Below the pieces are notes generated by a model. The model saw only the letters and a list, made by a program, of their open reading frames with translations. It had not been told where the DNA came from and did not search any database. This document shows positions 32,311-42,891 of a stretch of 64,000 nucleotides of DNA, piece by piece. Origin of the DNA: Streptococcus mitis (GTDB lineage: Bacteria; Bacillota; Bacilli; Lactobacillales; Streptococcaceae); the NCBI RefSeq assembly GCF_016658865.1, contig NZ_CP067992.1:1817001-1881000 (forward strand), in the 5' to 3' direction. The first letter of the stretch is position 1. The number at the start of each line of letters is the position of its first letter. Both the position numbers and the translations under genes were made by a program.

Positions 32311-32751
32311 TTAGATGACTTCTACTGAACCACCTTTAGCAGTGATAGCTTCTTCAGCTGATTTAGAGAATTTAGCTGCTTTAACAGTCAATTTCTTAGT
32401 CAACTCACCGTTACCAAGAATTTTAACACCTGATTTTTCAGCTTTAACAATTCCTGCTTCGATAAGAACAACTGGAGTAACTTCAGCACCATCTTCAAAG
32501 ACGTTCAATTGGTCAAGGTTCACAATTGCGTATTCTTTAGCGTTGATGTTAGTGAATCCACGTTTTGGAAGACGACGGAACAATGGAGTTTGTCCACCTT
32601 CAAAACCAAGGCGAACTCCGCCACCGCTACGAGCTTTTTGACCTTTTTGACCACGACCAGATGTTTTACCGTTACCTGATGAAGTACCACGACCAACGCG
32701 GTTACGTACTTTACGAGAACCTTCTGCAGGTTTCAATTCATGAAGTTTCAT
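32311..32751 (-). CDS. rplO: 50S ribosomal protein L15
   Basis: 146 residues, [20 protein letters not shown] followed by the Gly-rich [20 protein letters not shown] extension. Late-assembling 23S-binding protein. Twelve bases before secY; preceded by a 144-bp hairpin-rich spacer. Confidence 0.97.
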   Translation of the reverse strand: MKLHELKPAEGSRKVRNRVGRGTSSGNGKTSGRGQKGQKARSGGGVRLGFEGGQTPLFRRLPKRGFTNINAKEYAIVNLDQLNVFEDGAEVTPVVLIEAGIVKAEKSGVKILGNGELTKKLTVKAAKFSKSAEEAITAKGGSVEVI

Positions 32752-32895
32752 TTTTATTTTCTCCTCTTTTGTAAAATGCTAGCGCCGATAAGGGAGAAAA
32801 GGTTGTCTCCCCCATCAACTCGCCTATACGACGTCATCATAGATGACTATATCTAGTTTTAGGGGATGGTATACTGCACATCCCCTAAAAATTCA
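32752..32895 (-). other. Hairpin-rich spacer between rpmD and rplO
   Basis: Directly after rpmD the transcript has a perfect 12-bp stem, TTTTAGGGGATG with CATCCCCTAAAA (32888-32855). There is a second GGGAGA/TCTCCC hairpin nearer rplO. Neither is followed by a convincing T tract, so they look like structural or processing elements rather than terminators. Confidence 0.5.
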
Positions 32896-33078
32896 TTAGT
32901 TTACTTCTTCAACTGTTACCAAGTGAGATACTGCTGTGATCATACCACGGATAGCAGCGTTGTCTTCTTTAATAACAGAGCTGTTCAATTTGCCAAGTCC
33001 AAGTGCTACAACAGTTTTACGTTGTGATGGAATGCGTCCGATTGGAGACTTAGTCAAAGTAATTTTAATTTGAGCCAT
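32896..33078 (-). CDS. rpmD: 50S ribosomal protein L30
   Basis: 60 residues, [20 protein letters not shown], short bacterial form. ATG 33078 is the normal start; a longer in-frame reading extends into rpsE. Thirteen bases after rpsE. Confidence 0.96.
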   Translation of the reverse strand: MAQIKITLTKSPIGRIPSQRKTVVALGLGKLNSSVIKEDNAAIRGMITAVSHLVTVEEVN

Positions 33079-33091
33079 TTTATCCCCTTTC

Positions 33092-33586
33092 TTATGCCAA
33101 ATCAGAAACTGAAATACCACGAAGGGCAGCAACTTCTTCAGCGCGTTTCAATTGTTTCAAACCTTCAACAGTTGCACGAACAATGTTGATTGGAGTGTTA
33201 GAACCAAGTGATTTAGATGTAATATCTGCCACACCTGCCAATTCCACAACGGCACGAACTGCACCACCAGCGGCAACTCCAGAACCTTCTACAGCAGGTT
33301 TCAACAATACTTTAGCTCCACCGAATTCTGAAAGAACTTCGTGTGGGATTGTTGTTCCAACCATAGGAACTTCGATCAAGTTTTTCTTAGCATCGTCTAC
33401 TGCTTTACGGATTGCTTCTGGAACTTCTTGAGCTTTACCAGTACCAAATCCTACGCGACCGTTGTGGTCACCAACAACAACAAGAGCTGCGAAACGAAGA
33501 CGACGTCCACCTTTAACAACTTTTGTAACACGGTTGACAGCAACTACGCGTTCTTCTAATTCAACTGCATTGTCTTTAAATGCCAT
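33092..33586 (-). CDS. rpsE: 30S ribosomal protein S5
   Basis: 164 residues. It carries the S5 double-stranded RNA-binding segment ([23 protein letters not shown] split across the start) and the conserved GHNDGRVGFG-like loop. It lines the mRNA entry channel and affects decoding accuracy. The spectinomycin-contact loop (VVKGGRR) looks wild type. Confidence 0.97.
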   Translation of the reverse strand: MAFKDNAVELEERVVAVNRVTKVVKGGRRLRFAALVVVGDHNGRVGFGTGKAQEVPEAIRKAVDDAKKNLIEVPMVGTTIPHEVLSEFGGAKVLLKPAVEGSGVAAGGAVRAVVELAGVADITSKSLGSNTPINIVRATVEGLKQLKRAEEVAALRGISVSDLA

Positions 33587-33603
33587 TTTCTAGTGTCCTC
33601 CTA

Positions 33604-33960
33604 TTAGAATTTCAATCCGTTTTCACGAGCTGCATCAGCCAAAGCTTTCACACGTCCGTGATATAGATATCCACCGCGGTCGAACACCACTTCTGAAATA
33701 CCTTTAGCGTTTGCACGTTCTGCAACGAGTTTACCGACAGCAACGGCTTGTTCAGTTTTAGTTCCTTTTGAAACTTCTTTGTCAAGAGTTGAAGCACTTG
33801 CGAGCGTTACACCCGCTACGTCATCAATCACTTGAGCGTAGATGCCTGTATTAGAACGGAATACGTTCAAACGTGGGCGATCAGCAGTTCCAGAGAGTTT
33901 TCCGCGGACGCGACGGTGGCGTTTTTGGCGGAGTTTGTTTTTATCTGGTTTTGAAATCAC
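33604..33960 (-). CDS. rplR: 50S ribosomal protein L18
   Basis: 118 residues from a GTG at 33960 ([20 protein letters not shown]), with AGAGGTG upstream. It binds 5S rRNA with L5. The ORF can be read 13 codons further but without support. Confidence 0.95.
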
Positions 33961-34043
33961 AGTTTTCACCTCTTTAGTTTTAAATCGTGTGCTATGCACA
34001 AAGTTGGAAAATAGGTTGGTGGTTGAAAATCAACCACTCAACT

Positions 34044-34580
34044 TTATTTACCTGTTTTACCTTCTTTACGGCGAACGAATTCACCAACGTAACGGATACC
34101 TTTACCTTTATATGGTTCTGGTGAACGAAGGCTACGTACGTAAGCAGCTGTTTGACCAACTACTTCTTTTGAAATTCCGCTAACAACGATTGTTGTTGGG
34201 TTTGGAAGTTCAAAAGTAATTCCTTCTGGAGCTTCAACTTCGTCTGGATGAGATTTACCAACAGCCAAAACAAGTTTAGATCCTTGAAGTTGTGCACGGT
34301 AACCAACCCCGCGCATTTCAAGTTCTTTCTTGAATCCTTCTGATACACCAACAACCATGTTGTTCAAAAGGGCACGAGTAGTTCCGTGGATAGTTTTCAT
34401 TTCTTTTGAATCGTTTGGACGGTGAAGAGTTACTTCAGTACCTTCCACACGGATTTCAATATCTTTTGAGAACTCACGAGTAAGTTCTCCTTTAGGTCCT
34501 TTTACAGTTACAACGTTGTCATTGTTAGTGATTTCAACACCAGCAGGCAACACGATAACTTTATTACCAATACGTGACAT
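34044..34580 (-). CDS. rplF: 50S ribosomal protein L6
   Basis: 178 residues, [17 protein letters not shown]...[24 protein letters not shown]. It binds 23S rRNA near the factor-binding site. Its mRNA leader within the operon holds the second copy of a structured RNA element. Confidence 0.97.
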   Translation of the reverse strand: MSRIGNKVIVLPAGVEITNNDNVVTVKGPKGELTREFSKDIEIRVEGTEVTLHRPNDSKEMKTIHGTTRALLNNMVVGVSEGFKKELEMRGVGYRAQLQGSKLVLAVGKSHPDEVEAPEGITFELPNPTTIVVSGISKEVVGQTAAYVRSLRSPEPYKGKGIRYVGEFVRRKEGKTGK

Positions 34581-34655
34581 GTTTATTTTCTCCTGTTAAA
34601 TTGTCAGGCCATAACGGCCAGTTTTCACGGGGGCTAAATCGATTTCTCGATTTAA

Positions 34656-34754
34656 GGTTTCAATTTCAAAGTGAATCTAGGCATCGTCTCGCAGGCATAA
34701 CTTTGGGTTAGGCAAGAGACGATAACGAAGAGTCACAAAGAAATTGGGAGCTAA
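34656..34754 (-). ncRNA. Structured RNA element, copy A (between rpsH and rplF)
   Basis: About 98 nt in the transcript upstream of rplF. It folds as nested stems: CAATTTC/GAAATTG, GTGACTC/GATTCAC, ATCGTCTC/GAGACGAT and an inner GCCTAAC/GTTATGC. Copy B upstream of rpsH aligns along its whole length. A TAAATCGA-GAAA-TCGATTTA hairpin follows in copy A only. Confidence 0.55.
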
Positions 34755-34757
34755 ATA

Positions 34758-35156
34758 TTACCAAACGTAAGCGATAACTTCTCCACCAACATTCTTTTGG
34801 CGTGCTTCTTTATCAGTAAGCAAACCTTCAGAAGTTGAAAGGATAGCAATTCCAAGTCCGTTAAGAACTTTTGGAAGGTCTTCACGTTTTTTATAGACAC
34901 GAAGTCCTGGTTTAGAAACACGTTTCAAGTTAGTGATAACTTTTTCACCGTTTGGTCCGTATTTAAGGAATACACGGATGATGCCTTGTTTGTCATCTTC
35001 GATGATTTCAACGTTTTTTACAAAACCTTCGCGTTTAAGGATTTCAGCAATCCCTTTTTTGATGTTTGATGCAGGTACTTCAAGTACTTCGTGTTTAGCT
35101 TGGTTAGCGTTACGAATACGAGTTAGAAAGTCTGCGATTGGGTCAGTCATAACCAT
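34758..35156 (-). CDS. rpsH: 30S ribosomal protein S8
   Basis: 132 residues, [20 protein letters not shown]...[15 protein letters not shown]. Primary 16S rRNA-binding protein; in E. coli it represses the spc operon by binding mRNA. Here both flanking spacers (180 and 177 bp) are unusually long and hold the two copies of the structured element. Confidence 0.97.
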   Translation of the reverse strand: MVMTDPIADFLTRIRNANQAKHEVLEVPASNIKKGIAEILKREGFVKNVEIIEDDKQGIIRVFLKYGPNGEKVITNLKRVSKPGLRVYKKREDLPKVLNGLGIAILSTSEGLLTDKEARQKNVGGEVIAYVW

Positions 35157-35236
35157 TTTATTTTTCTCCTCTTACTAGTAGTTTGCAAGTTGCACTTGCT
35201 AGTTAATGATTGAGCTAGGCTCAGAATATGTTTCTA

Positions 35237-35335
35237 GGTTTCAATTCCTAAGTGAGTCTAGGCATCTGCTTGCAGGCATAACTTGAGTTAGGCAAAAGAA
35301 GATAACGACGAATCACAACGGGATTGAAAGCTAGA
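35237..35335 (-). ncRNA. Structured RNA element, copy B (between rpsN and rpsH)
   Basis: Homologous to copy A with stems TTTCAAT/ATTGAAA, GTGATTC/GACTCAC, ATCTTCTT/AAGCAGAT and the same inner GCCTAAC/GTTATGC. Two base pairs in the third stem change on both sides relative to copy A (G-C to T-A and C-G to T-A), which supports a real fold. Confidence 0.55.
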
Positions 35336-35336
35336 A

Positions 35337-35522
35337 TTACCAAGATGCTTTTGTTACACCAGGGATTTGTCCTTTGTAAGCTAATTCACGGAAGCAAACA
35401 CGGCAAAGTTTAAATTTGCGGTAAACTGAATGTGGACGACCACATTTTTCACAACGAGTATAAGCTTGAGTAGAGAACTTCGCTGGACGTTTGTTCTTAG
35501 CAATCATTGATTTTTTAGCCAT
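35337..35522 (-). CDS. rpsN: 30S ribosomal protein S14, zinc-binding type
   Basis: 61 residues with zinc ligands [20 protein letters not shown]. This short form (S14Z) is the usual one inside the Firmicutes spc operon. Seventeen bases after rplE. Confidence 0.97.
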
Positions 35523-35539
35523 TAGATTTACCTCCTATA

Positions 35540-36082
35540 TTATTTTGCAAAAGGCATTCCAAGGCCTGTAAGCAATGCACGTGACTCTTCGTCAGTGTTA
35601 GCAGTTGTTACGATAACGATGTCAAGACCACGAGTTTTGTCAACGTCATCGAAGTTGATTTCTGGGAAGATCAATTGTTCTTTCACACCAAGTGTGTAGT
35701 TTCCGCGTCCATCAAATGATTTTGTTGGAACACCGTGGAAGTCACGTACACGTGGAAGTGAAACTGAAACCAATTTATCCAAGAATTCGTACATACGTTC
35801 ACCACGAAGGGTAACTTTTGCACCGATCGCAACACCTTCACGAAGACGGAAGCCGGCGATTGATTTTTTAGCTTTAGTGATAAGTGGTTTTTGACCTGAG
35901 ATAAGTGCTAATTCTTCAGCAGCTTTTTCAAGGCTTTTAGCGTTTGATACAGCTTCACCAACACCCATGTTCAAAACGATCTTATCTACTTTAGGCACAG
36001 CCATCACTGATGAGTAGTTGAATTGTTCTGTCAAAGCAGGAACTACTTCATTAAGATATTTTTCTTTTAAACGATTTGCCAT
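35540..36082 (-). CDS. rplE: 50S ribosomal protein L5
   Basis: 180 residues, [20 protein letters not shown]...[12 protein letters not shown]. It binds 5S rRNA and forms intersubunit bridge B1b with S13. Twenty-three bases after rplX. Confidence 0.97.
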   Translation of the reverse strand: MANRLKEKYLNEVVPALTEQFNYSSVMAVPKVDKIVLNMGVGEAVSNAKSLEKAAEELALISGQKPLITKAKKSIAGFRLREGVAIGAKVTLRGERMYEFLDKLVSVSLPRVRDFHGVPTKSFDGRGNYTLGVKEQLIFPEINFDDVDKTRGLDIVIVTTANTDEESRALLTGLGMPFAK

Positions 36083-36105
36083 TATACTTCTCCTTTCCTT
36101 CGTGA

Positions 36106-36411
36106 TTAATCAAGCACTTCGCCTGATTTTTTGTTGTAGCGAACTTTTTTACCGTCTACAAATTTGTAACCAACACGACCAGCTACACCATTTTTGTCCA
36201 AAACTTGAACGTTTGATACGTGGATAGCTGCTTCTTTCTCGATGATACCACCTTGAGGAAGCTCGTTAGTTGGACGTTGGTGTTTCTTAACGATGTTAAC
36301 ACCTTCAACGATAACTTTGTTTACTTTTGGAAGGGCAGTAAGGACAACAGCTTCTGTTCCCTTATCTTTACCAGCGATTACGCGAACTTTGTCGCCTTTT
36401 TTTACAAACAT
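36106..36411 (-). CDS. rplX: 50S ribosomal protein L24
   Basis: 101 residues with the N-terminal KOW motif ([20 protein letters not shown]). Assembly-initiating protein at the tunnel exit. In the 77-bp spacer before it a hairpin CCCTAGCTT/AAAGCTAGGG is visible. Confidence 0.97.
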
Positions 36412-36488
36412 TAGGTTTCTCCTTGATTTTTCTTACGCCCATAAGGGCACCCTAGCTTAAAGCTAGGGGACTAGTTTGTTTCTAAAAA

Positions 36489-36857
36489 TTAAAGTACTTC
36501 TGGAGCAAGTGACACGATCTTCATGAAGCCACCTTCACGCAATTCACGTGCAACTGGGCCAAAGATACGTGTTCCGCGAGGAGTTTTGTCTTCACGGATG
36601 ATAACTGCTGCGTTTTCGTCAAATTTGATGTATGAACCATCAGCACGACGAGCACCTGATTTAGTACGAACGATAACTGCTTTAACAACGTCACCTTTTT
36701 TAACCGCACCACCAGGAGTAGCTTGTTTTACAGATGCCACGATAACATCACCGATGTTTGCAAATTTACGTCCTGAACCACCAAGAACTTTGATAGTCAA
36801 GATTTCGCGAGCACCGCTGTTGTCTGCGACTTTCAAACGAGTTTCTGTTTGAATCAT
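36489..36857 (-). CDS. rplN: 50S ribosomal protein L14
   Basis: 122 residues, [20 protein letters not shown]...[12 protein letters not shown]. It contacts 16S rRNA in bridges B5/B8. Between rpsQ and rplX. Confidence 0.97.
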   Translation of the reverse strand: MIQTETRLKVADNSGAREILTIKVLGGSGRKFANIGDVIVASVKQATPGGAVKKGDVVKAVIVRTKSGARRADGSYIKFDENAAVIIREDKTPRGTRIFGPVARELREGGFMKIVSLAPEVL

Positions 36858-36882
36858 TTCAGTTTTCTCCTTTCAGGTTTGA

Positions 36883-37143
36883 TTAGATGATGACCGCTTC
36901 TTCAACAACTTCTACAAGACGGAAACGTTTTGTAGCTGAAAGCGGACGAGTTTCCATGATACGTACGATATCGCCTTCTTTGGCAACATTGTTTTCATCA
37001 TGAGCTTTGTATTTTTTAGAGTAGTTAATACGTTTACCATAGACTGGGTGGTTACGTTTTGTTTCAACTACAACTGTGATTGTCTTGTCCATTTTGTCAG
37101 ATACAACACGTCCAACAAGAACTTTACGATTATTGCGTTCCAT
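36883..37143 (-). CDS. rpsQ: 30S ribosomal protein S17
   Basis: 86 residues, [20 protein letters not shown] with the OB fold typical of S17. Primary binder of 16S rRNA 5' domain. Twenty-four bases after rpmC. Confidence 0.97.
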
Positions 37144-37167
37144 TGAAATTTCTCCTTCCCTAGTCTA

Positions 37168-37374
37168 TTATTTCGCTTCAGATTGAACTGTTTTAATACG
37201 AGCGATTTGTTTTTTAACTTCTTTCAAGCGAGCTGTTTGTTCCAATTGACCAGTAGCAGCTTGGAAACGAAGTTCAAACAATTCTTTTTTCAATTCGTTT
37301 TCGCGCTTCGCGAGTTCTTCTTGAGAAAGACCACGAAGTTCTTTAACAAATTCTTTTACTTCATTAAGTTTCAT
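37168..37374 (-). CDS. rpmC: 50S ribosomal protein L29
   Basis: 68 residues, two long helices ([20 protein letters not shown] ... [13 protein letters not shown]). Tunnel-exit protein near the trigger-factor dock. Nine bases after rplP. Confidence 0.97.
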
Positions 37375-37383
37375 GCCTTCTCC

Positions 37384-37797
37384 TTATTCTGCTTCACGTT
37401 TTACGAATTTACATTTAACTGGCAATTTGTGGCTAGCAAGACGAAGCGCTTCGCGTGCAATCTCTTCAGATACACCAGCGATTTCGAACATCACTTTACC
37501 ACGTTTAACTGGTGCTACCCAACCTTCAGGTGCCCCTTTACCAGATCCCATACGCACACCGATAGCTTTAGCAGTGTATGATTTGTGTGGGAAGATTTTA
37601 ATCCAAACTTTACCACCACGTTTCATGTAACGAGTCATGGCGATACGAGCAGCTTCGATTTGGCGGTTAGTGATCCAGTGGCTAGTTGTAGCTTGAAGAC
37701 CGTATTCACCGAATGCTACTTCTTTTCCACCTTTTGCTTCACCGCGCATTTTTCCACGGAATTCACGACGGTGTTTAACACGTTTAGGTACTAACAT
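37384..37797 (-). CDS. rplP: 50S ribosomal protein L16
   Basis: 137 residues, [20 protein letters not shown]. It helps position the A-site tRNA. The Arg of the GxxR loop region ([21 protein letters not shown] split) is present. Three bases after rpsC. Confidence 0.97.
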   Translation of the reverse strand: MLVPKRVKHRREFRGKMRGEAKGGKEVAFGEYGLQATTSHWITNRQIEAARIAMTRYMKRGGKVWIKIFPHKSYTAKAIGVRMGSGKGAPEGWVAPVKRGKVMFEIAGVSEEIAREALRLASHKLPVKCKFVKREAE

Positions 37798-37800
37798 TGG

Positions 37801-38454
37801 TTATTTACCTCCTTTAGTGTTTTTGCGAGCTGGAAGAACTTCACCACGGTAGATCCATACTTTAACACCAAGTTTACCGTATGTAGTATCTGCTTCTTCC
37901 CAAGCGTAATCGATATCTGCACGAAGTGTGTGAAGTGGAACAGTTCCTTCAGAGTATCCTTCAGCACGGGCGATATCTGCACCGTTCAAACGACCTGATA
38001 CTTGAGTTTTGATTCCTTTAGCTCCAGCACGCATTGCACGTTGGATTGCTTGTTTTTGTGCACGACGGAAAGCAACACGTTGCTCCAATTGACGAGCAAT
38101 TCCTTCACCTACAAGGTGAGCATCCAAATCAGGTTGTTTGATTTCGATGATGTTGATGTGTACTTGTTTTCCAGTCAATTTGTTAAGTTTTGCACGGAGT
38201 GCATCAACGTTAGCACCACCTTTACCGATAACCATACCTGGTTTAGCAGTGTGAAGTGAAACGTTAACTTTGTTTACTGCGCGTTCGATTTCGATAGTTG
38301 AAACTGCTGCGTCAGCAAGTTCTTTTTGAACGAATTTACGGATTGCAAGATCTTCATGAAGGTAATCCGCGTATTCTTTTTCAGCATACCATTTGGCATC
38401 CCAATCACGGATGATGCCGACACGCATACCAATTGGATGTACTTTTTGACCCAC
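37801..38454 (-). CDS. rpsC: 30S ribosomal protein S3
   Basis: 217 residues with a type II KH domain ([15 protein letters not shown]). It lines the mRNA entry site with S4/S5 and has helicase function. Twelve bases after rplV. Confidence 0.97.
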
Positions 38455-38466
38455 GATTTTACCTCC

Positions 38467-38811
38467 TTATTTTTCTGCAACAGCTACAGTGATGTGAGCT
38501 GTACGTTTGTTGATTGGTGAAGCTGAACCTTTCGCACGTGGACGGAAACGTTTCATAGTTGGTCCTTCGTTTGCGAATGCTTCAGATACTACCAAGTTAG
38601 CTTTATCCAAACCAAAGTTGTTTTCAGCGTTAGCTACAGCTGAGTTCAAAACTTTCAAGATGATTTCAGCAGCTTTGTTTGGAGTGAATGTCAAGATTGC
38701 GATTGCATCGGCTACGCTTTTACCACGGATGTTATCAAGAACAAGACGTGATTTACGAGGTGAAACACGTACTGTACGAGCCATTGCTTTAGCTGAAGTA
38801 ATTTCTGCCAT
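38467..38811 (-). CDS. rplV: 50S ribosomal protein L22
   Basis: 114 residues, [20 protein letters not shown]. Its beta-hairpin ([19 protein letters not shown]) reaches the exit-tunnel constriction where macrolides bind; it shows no obvious resistance insertion. Eleven bases after rpsS. Confidence 0.97.
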   Translation of the reverse strand: MAEITSAKAMARTVRVSPRKSRLVLDNIRGKSVADAIAILTFTPNKAAEIILKVLNSAVANAENNFGLDKANLVVSEAFANEGPTMKRFRPRAKGSASPINKRTAHITVAVAEK

Positions 38812-38822
38812 TTATGTTCTCC

Positions 38823-39104
38823 TTATTTTCTACGTGTTTTCTTGTCGTCTGCAGCGTGACCTTTGTAAGTACGAGTTGGTGCAAATTCACCAAGTTTGTG
38901 ACCTACCATGTCTTCTTGGATGTAAACAGGTACGTGTTTACGTCCGTCATAAACTGCAATAGTGTAACCAATGAAACTTGGGAAGATCGTTGAACGACGT
39001 GACCAAGTTTTAATAACTTTTTTCTTTTCGTCGTTAGCTTGAGCTTCAACTTTTTTCATCAAATGCTCATCGACGAAAGGTCCTTTTTTAAGACTGCGTC
39101 CCAT
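38823..39104 (-). CDS. rpsS: 30S ribosomal protein S19
   Basis: 93 residues from ATG 39104 ([20 protein letters not shown]); a longer in-frame reading into the spacer is unlikely. Head protein forming bridge B1a with L5/S13. The 103-bp spacer before it contains hairpins, including ACTAGTYGCTTAAGC-type symmetry. Confidence 0.96.
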
Positions 39105-39207
39105 TTTTATATTTTCTCCTTTAAATGTTGTACCACAGCGGCTTGCGCTCACATGGAGCGCTACCGAGCTGGCGGATTTACTAGTTGCTTAAGCGACTAG
39201 TTTAATA

Positions 39208-40041
39208 TTATTTCTCGTTACGACGACGAACGATAAGTTTGTCAGATTTCGCTTTCTTGTTACGAGTTTTAAGACCAAGAGCAGGTTTGCCCCATGGAGT
39301 AGATGGTGCTTTACGACCAACTGGTGCTTTACCTTCACCACCACCGTGTGGGTGATCATTAGGGTTCATTACAGAACCACGAACTGTTGGGCGGATACCT
39401 TTCCAACGGCTACGTCCTGCTTTACCAAGGTTTACAAGTCCATGTTGTTCGTTTCCGACAACACCAACTGTAGCACGGCAAGTTCCAAGAATCATACGAA
39501 CTTCACCTGATTGAAGACGAACAAGTACGTATTTACCTTCAGAACCCAATACTTGAGCAGATGCTCCAGCAGCACGTACCAATTCACCACCACGACCTGG
39601 TTTCAACTCGATGTTGTGGATCAAAGTACCAACTGGGATGTTAGCAAGTGGAAGAGCGTTTCCGACTTTGATATCTGCTTCTGGACCTGAAACGATACGT
39701 TGACCTACTTCAAGACCTTTTGGAGCGATGATGTATGCTTTCACACCGTCAGTGTAGTGTACAAGAGCGATGTTTGCAGAACGGTTTGGATCGTACTCGA
39801 TTGTTTTAACAACTGCTTCAACGTTGTCTTTGTTACGTTTGAAGTCAACCAAACGGTAGAAACGTTTGTGTCCACCACCTTGGTGACGAACAGTGATACG
39901 ACCGTTGTTGTTACGACCAGCCTTGCTCTTCAATGCAACAAGCAATGATTTTTCAGGAGTGCTTGTTGTGATTTCAGCGAAATCCAAAGAAGTCATATTA
40001 CGGCGACCGTTTGTTGTTGGTTTATAAACACGAATTCCCAC
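39208..40041 (-). CDS. rplB: 50S ribosomal protein L2
   Basis: 277 residues with the peptidyl-transferase-proximal conserved stretch [18 protein letters not shown], including the key histidine. One of the most conserved 23S-binding proteins. Seventeen bases after rplW. Confidence 0.97.
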
Positions 40042-40058
40042 GATATTTCCTCCTTAGA

Positions 40059-40355
40059 TTATTCAGCTTCAGCAGCAAACAACTCGATTGCTTTTGAATC
40101 AGCTGTAAGTGTGATGATAGCTTTTTTAGTTTTGTTAGTAAAACCAGTGTAACGTCCAACACGTTTAGCTTTAGGTTTTACGTTGATTGTGTTAACGTTG
40201 GCAACTTTAACACCTTCGAAAGCAGCTTCAACAGCTTGCTTGATCAAAAGTTTGTGTGCACGAGTGTCAACTTCAAATACATATTTTCCTGCTTCAAGTT
40301 GAGCCATTGAGCTTTCAGTGATTACAGGTTTTTTGATAACATCATACAAATTCAT
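40059..40355 (-). CDS. rplW: 50S ribosomal protein L23
   Basis: 98 residues, [20 protein letters not shown]. Docking site for trigger factor and SRP at the tunnel exit. Its ATG overlaps the rplD stop by one base (TAATG), suggesting translational coupling. Confidence 0.97.
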
Positions 40356-40978
40356 TATGCAAGAACCTCCTCGATTTTAGAGATAGCTGCTTGTGTGACA
40401 AGAAGTTTGTCGCTATTTGCGATGTCAAGAACACTTGCAGTTGTAGCAGTTGCAACTTTCACGTTTGGAAGGTTACGAGCTGAAAGAGCTGCGAATTCAT
40501 TTCCTTCTTCAAGGATAACAAGTACTTTAGAATCGATGCTCAATGCTGCAAGAACTTTAGCAAATTCAGCAGTTTTTGGAGCTGTAAATGAAAGAGCGTC
40601 TACAGCTACGAATTTGTTTTCAGCAACTTTTTCAGAGTAAACTGATTTAAGAGCTAGGCGACGAACTTTTTGTGGAAGTTTGTAGCCGTATGAACGTGGA
40701 GTTGGTCCGAAGACAACACCACCACCACGCCATTGTGGTGAGCGGATAGAACCTTGACGAGCACGTCCAGTTCCTTTTTGACGCCATGGTTTGCGTCCAC
40801 CACCTGATACTGCAGAGCGGTTTTTAACAGCGTGTGTTCCTTGACGAAGGCTTGCGCGTTGGCTGATGATCACATCAAACACGACTGATTCATTTGGTTC
40901 GATACCAAATACTGCATCGTTAAGAACAACTTGGCCAGCTTCTTTACCAGTTTGGTCAAATAATGTTACGTTTGCCAT
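40355..40978 (-). CDS. rplD: 50S ribosomal protein L4
   Basis: 207 residues; the extended loop [19 protein letters not shown] reaches the exit tunnel and looks wild type for macrolide sensitivity. In E. coli L4 autoregulates the S10 operon. Twenty-four bases after rplC. Confidence 0.97.
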
Positions 40979-41002
40979 TGTGACTGATTTCCCCTTTCTT
41001 TA

Positions 41003-41629
41003 TTATTTACCAGCTTTAACTGCTGATTTGATAGTGATAAGAGATTTCTTAGCACCTGGTACGTTACCTTTGATAAGGATAACGTTCTTTTCTGGAACAA
41101 CTTGTACAACTTCAAGGTTTTGAATTGTTACACGGTCGCCACCCATACGTCCTGCAAGGTTTTTACCTTTGAATACACGGTTAGGTGCAACAGGTCCCAT
41201 TGAACCTGGACGACGGTGGTAACGAGAACCGTGAGCCATTGGTCCACGTGATTGTCCGTGGCGTTTGATAACACCTTGGAAACCTTTACCTTTAGAAGTA
41301 CCAGTCACGTCAACAACGTCTCCAGCTGCGAATGTTTCAACTGTGATTTCAGCACCAACTTCCAAGCCTTCAACGTTTTTGAATTCACGAATGAAGCGCT
41401 TAGGAGCCGTGTTAGCTTTCGCTACATGTCCTTTAGCAGGTTTGTTGCTCAACACTTCGCGTTTGTCATCGAAACCAACTTGGATAGCGTTGTATCCGTC
41501 TGTTTCAACAGTTTTAACTTGAAGAACAACGTTTGGAGTTGCTTCAATAACTGTTACAGGGATCAATTCGCCAGCTTCAGTGAAGATTTGAGTCATTCCC
41601 ACTTTTTTCCCTAAGATTCCTTTTGTCAT
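41003..41629 (-). CDS. rplC: 50S ribosomal protein L3
   Basis: 208 residues, [20 protein letters not shown], with the internal loop [20 protein letters not shown] approaching the peptidyl transferase centre. It is the second gene of the S10 operon, after an 82-bp spacer. Confidence 0.97.
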
Positions 41630-41711
41630 GAGAAAATAGTTCCTTTTCTATATTTTTTATTCAAAAAGTTTTTAACGAGCGTTTTTTATGCTCAAGGTAT
41701 CAAGCTTTAGA

Positions 41712-42020
41712 TTAAAGTTTGATTTCTACGTTTACACCACTTGGAAGATCCAATTTCATCAAGGCATCAACTGTTTTTTGAGTTGGGTTAACGATATCGA
41801 TCAAACGTTTGTGTGTACGCATTTCAAATTGTTCGCGAGAGTCTTTGTATTTGTGAGTCGCACGAATAATTGTGTAGAGGCTACGTTCAGTTGGAAGTGG
41901 GATCGGACCCGCAACTTGTGCACCTGTACGAGTAGCTGATTCTACGATTTTTGCAGCCGCTGTGTCAAGCGTACGGTGTTCGTAAGCTTTCAAACGGATA
42001 CGGATTTTTTTGTTTGCCAT
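41712..42020 (-). CDS. rpsJ: 30S ribosomal protein S10 (also NusE)
   Basis: 102 residues, [20 protein letters not shown]. It works in the 30S head and as NusE in antitermination. It is the first gene of the long S10-spc-alpha transcription unit. Confidence 0.97.
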
Positions 42021-42150
42021 CTTTTTCTCCTTTTCGTCTATTTAAGATAATAGGCTAGCTCCACAAGAAAACCGACGCGGTGTTGCGTGGCAATGCAACC
42101 GAGCGTGTCGCAACCTCTTGCATCAAAGCTAAAGCTGTAATTTACAGCAC
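42021..42150 (-). other. Structured 5' leader of the S10 operon
   Basis: About 130 nt between the predicted transcription start and rpsJ. Nested complementary segments CGACACG...CGCGTCG and GTTGC...GCAAC form a stable stem-loop, and GCTGTAA/TTACAGC forms another. r-protein autoregulation is plausible; Rfam comparison is needed to name it. Confidence 0.5.
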
Positions 42151-42156
42151 CATAAT

Positions 42157-42185
42157 AGAATAACACAAAGCCCCTGCGATTGCAA
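42157..42185 (-). promoter_or_regulatory. Promoter of the S10-spc-alpha supercluster
   Basis: Minus strand -35 TTGCAA (42185-42180), 17-bp spacer, extended -10 TGT-TATTCT (42162-42157). Confidence 0.72.
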
Positions 42186-42273
42186 GGGATTTGTTGCTGT
42201 TTTTTCGTTTTTTTACTATGAAACTGTTTTCCTATTTTTTCTTTCTAAAATTACGGATTTTCTTCTATATAAT

Positions 42274-42891
42274 TTAAGTTCTCTTGACCTCAAATTTATC
42301 TTCTGATTGTTTCACTAGAATGTCCGCTCTTGACTCAGTTTCTTTATAATATTGTAGATACTGATCCCGTCTCATCTGATGGCTAGCCAATATAACGGAT
42401 CCATCACGATTTCTCACAGTCGTATCTCTAGCTAGGCGCCGCTTTAATTCGGTATTCTCATCCGTGTAGAAACAGATGGTTTTGTCAAAGAGTTCTTTGG
42501 GTAAAAAGCCCACAGACATCCCTTCGACAATCAAAATCGGTTTTGCTCCAGACAAGACCTCACTAGCTTTCCAAGGTTCTTCAATTGTTAAGATATCCAT
42601 ACCCGCCTGCAACGCGAGGATATCTCGCTCCAAACTCGCCAGTTCATGCGCCACTGGCAGACAGGCTGTTACCTTTTGATTTAGCGCGTCCTTTGGTACT
42701 ACCAAATTGCGTCCGGAGGTGATATAAGGATCTGTTTCTAGCAAATTTACTGTAGTAGAATCTAAAGCTTGGTACAATTCCTGTGCAAAGGTTGATTTAC
42801 CTGAAGCTCCATGACCGTATATTCCCAGTGTTTTGACTTTTCCAGCTTCTATCTCTGAAACCAATTGTTTTATCAGGTCTTTTTTCTTCAT
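42274..42891 (-). CDS. Uridine kinase-like P-loop protein
   Basis: 205 residues with Walker A GIYGHGASGKSTFAQ and a phosphoribulokinase/uridine-kinase-like layout (VEGMSVGFLPKELFD, RRLARDTTVRNRDG). True substrate unknown. Its start overlaps the nrdG stop by four bases (ATGA), so it belongs to the anaerobic nucleotide reductase operon, which favours a nucleotide-related role. Confidence 0.75.
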   Translation of the reverse strand: MKKKDLIKQLVSEIEAGKVKTLGIYGHGASGKSTFAQELYQALDSTTVNLLETDPYITSGRNLVVPKDALNQKVTACLPVAHELASLERDILALQAGMDILTIEEPWKASEVLSGAKPILIVEGMSVGFLPKELFDKTICFYTDENTELKRRLARDTTVRNRDGSVILASHQMRRDQYLQYYKETESRADILVKQSEDKFEVKRT

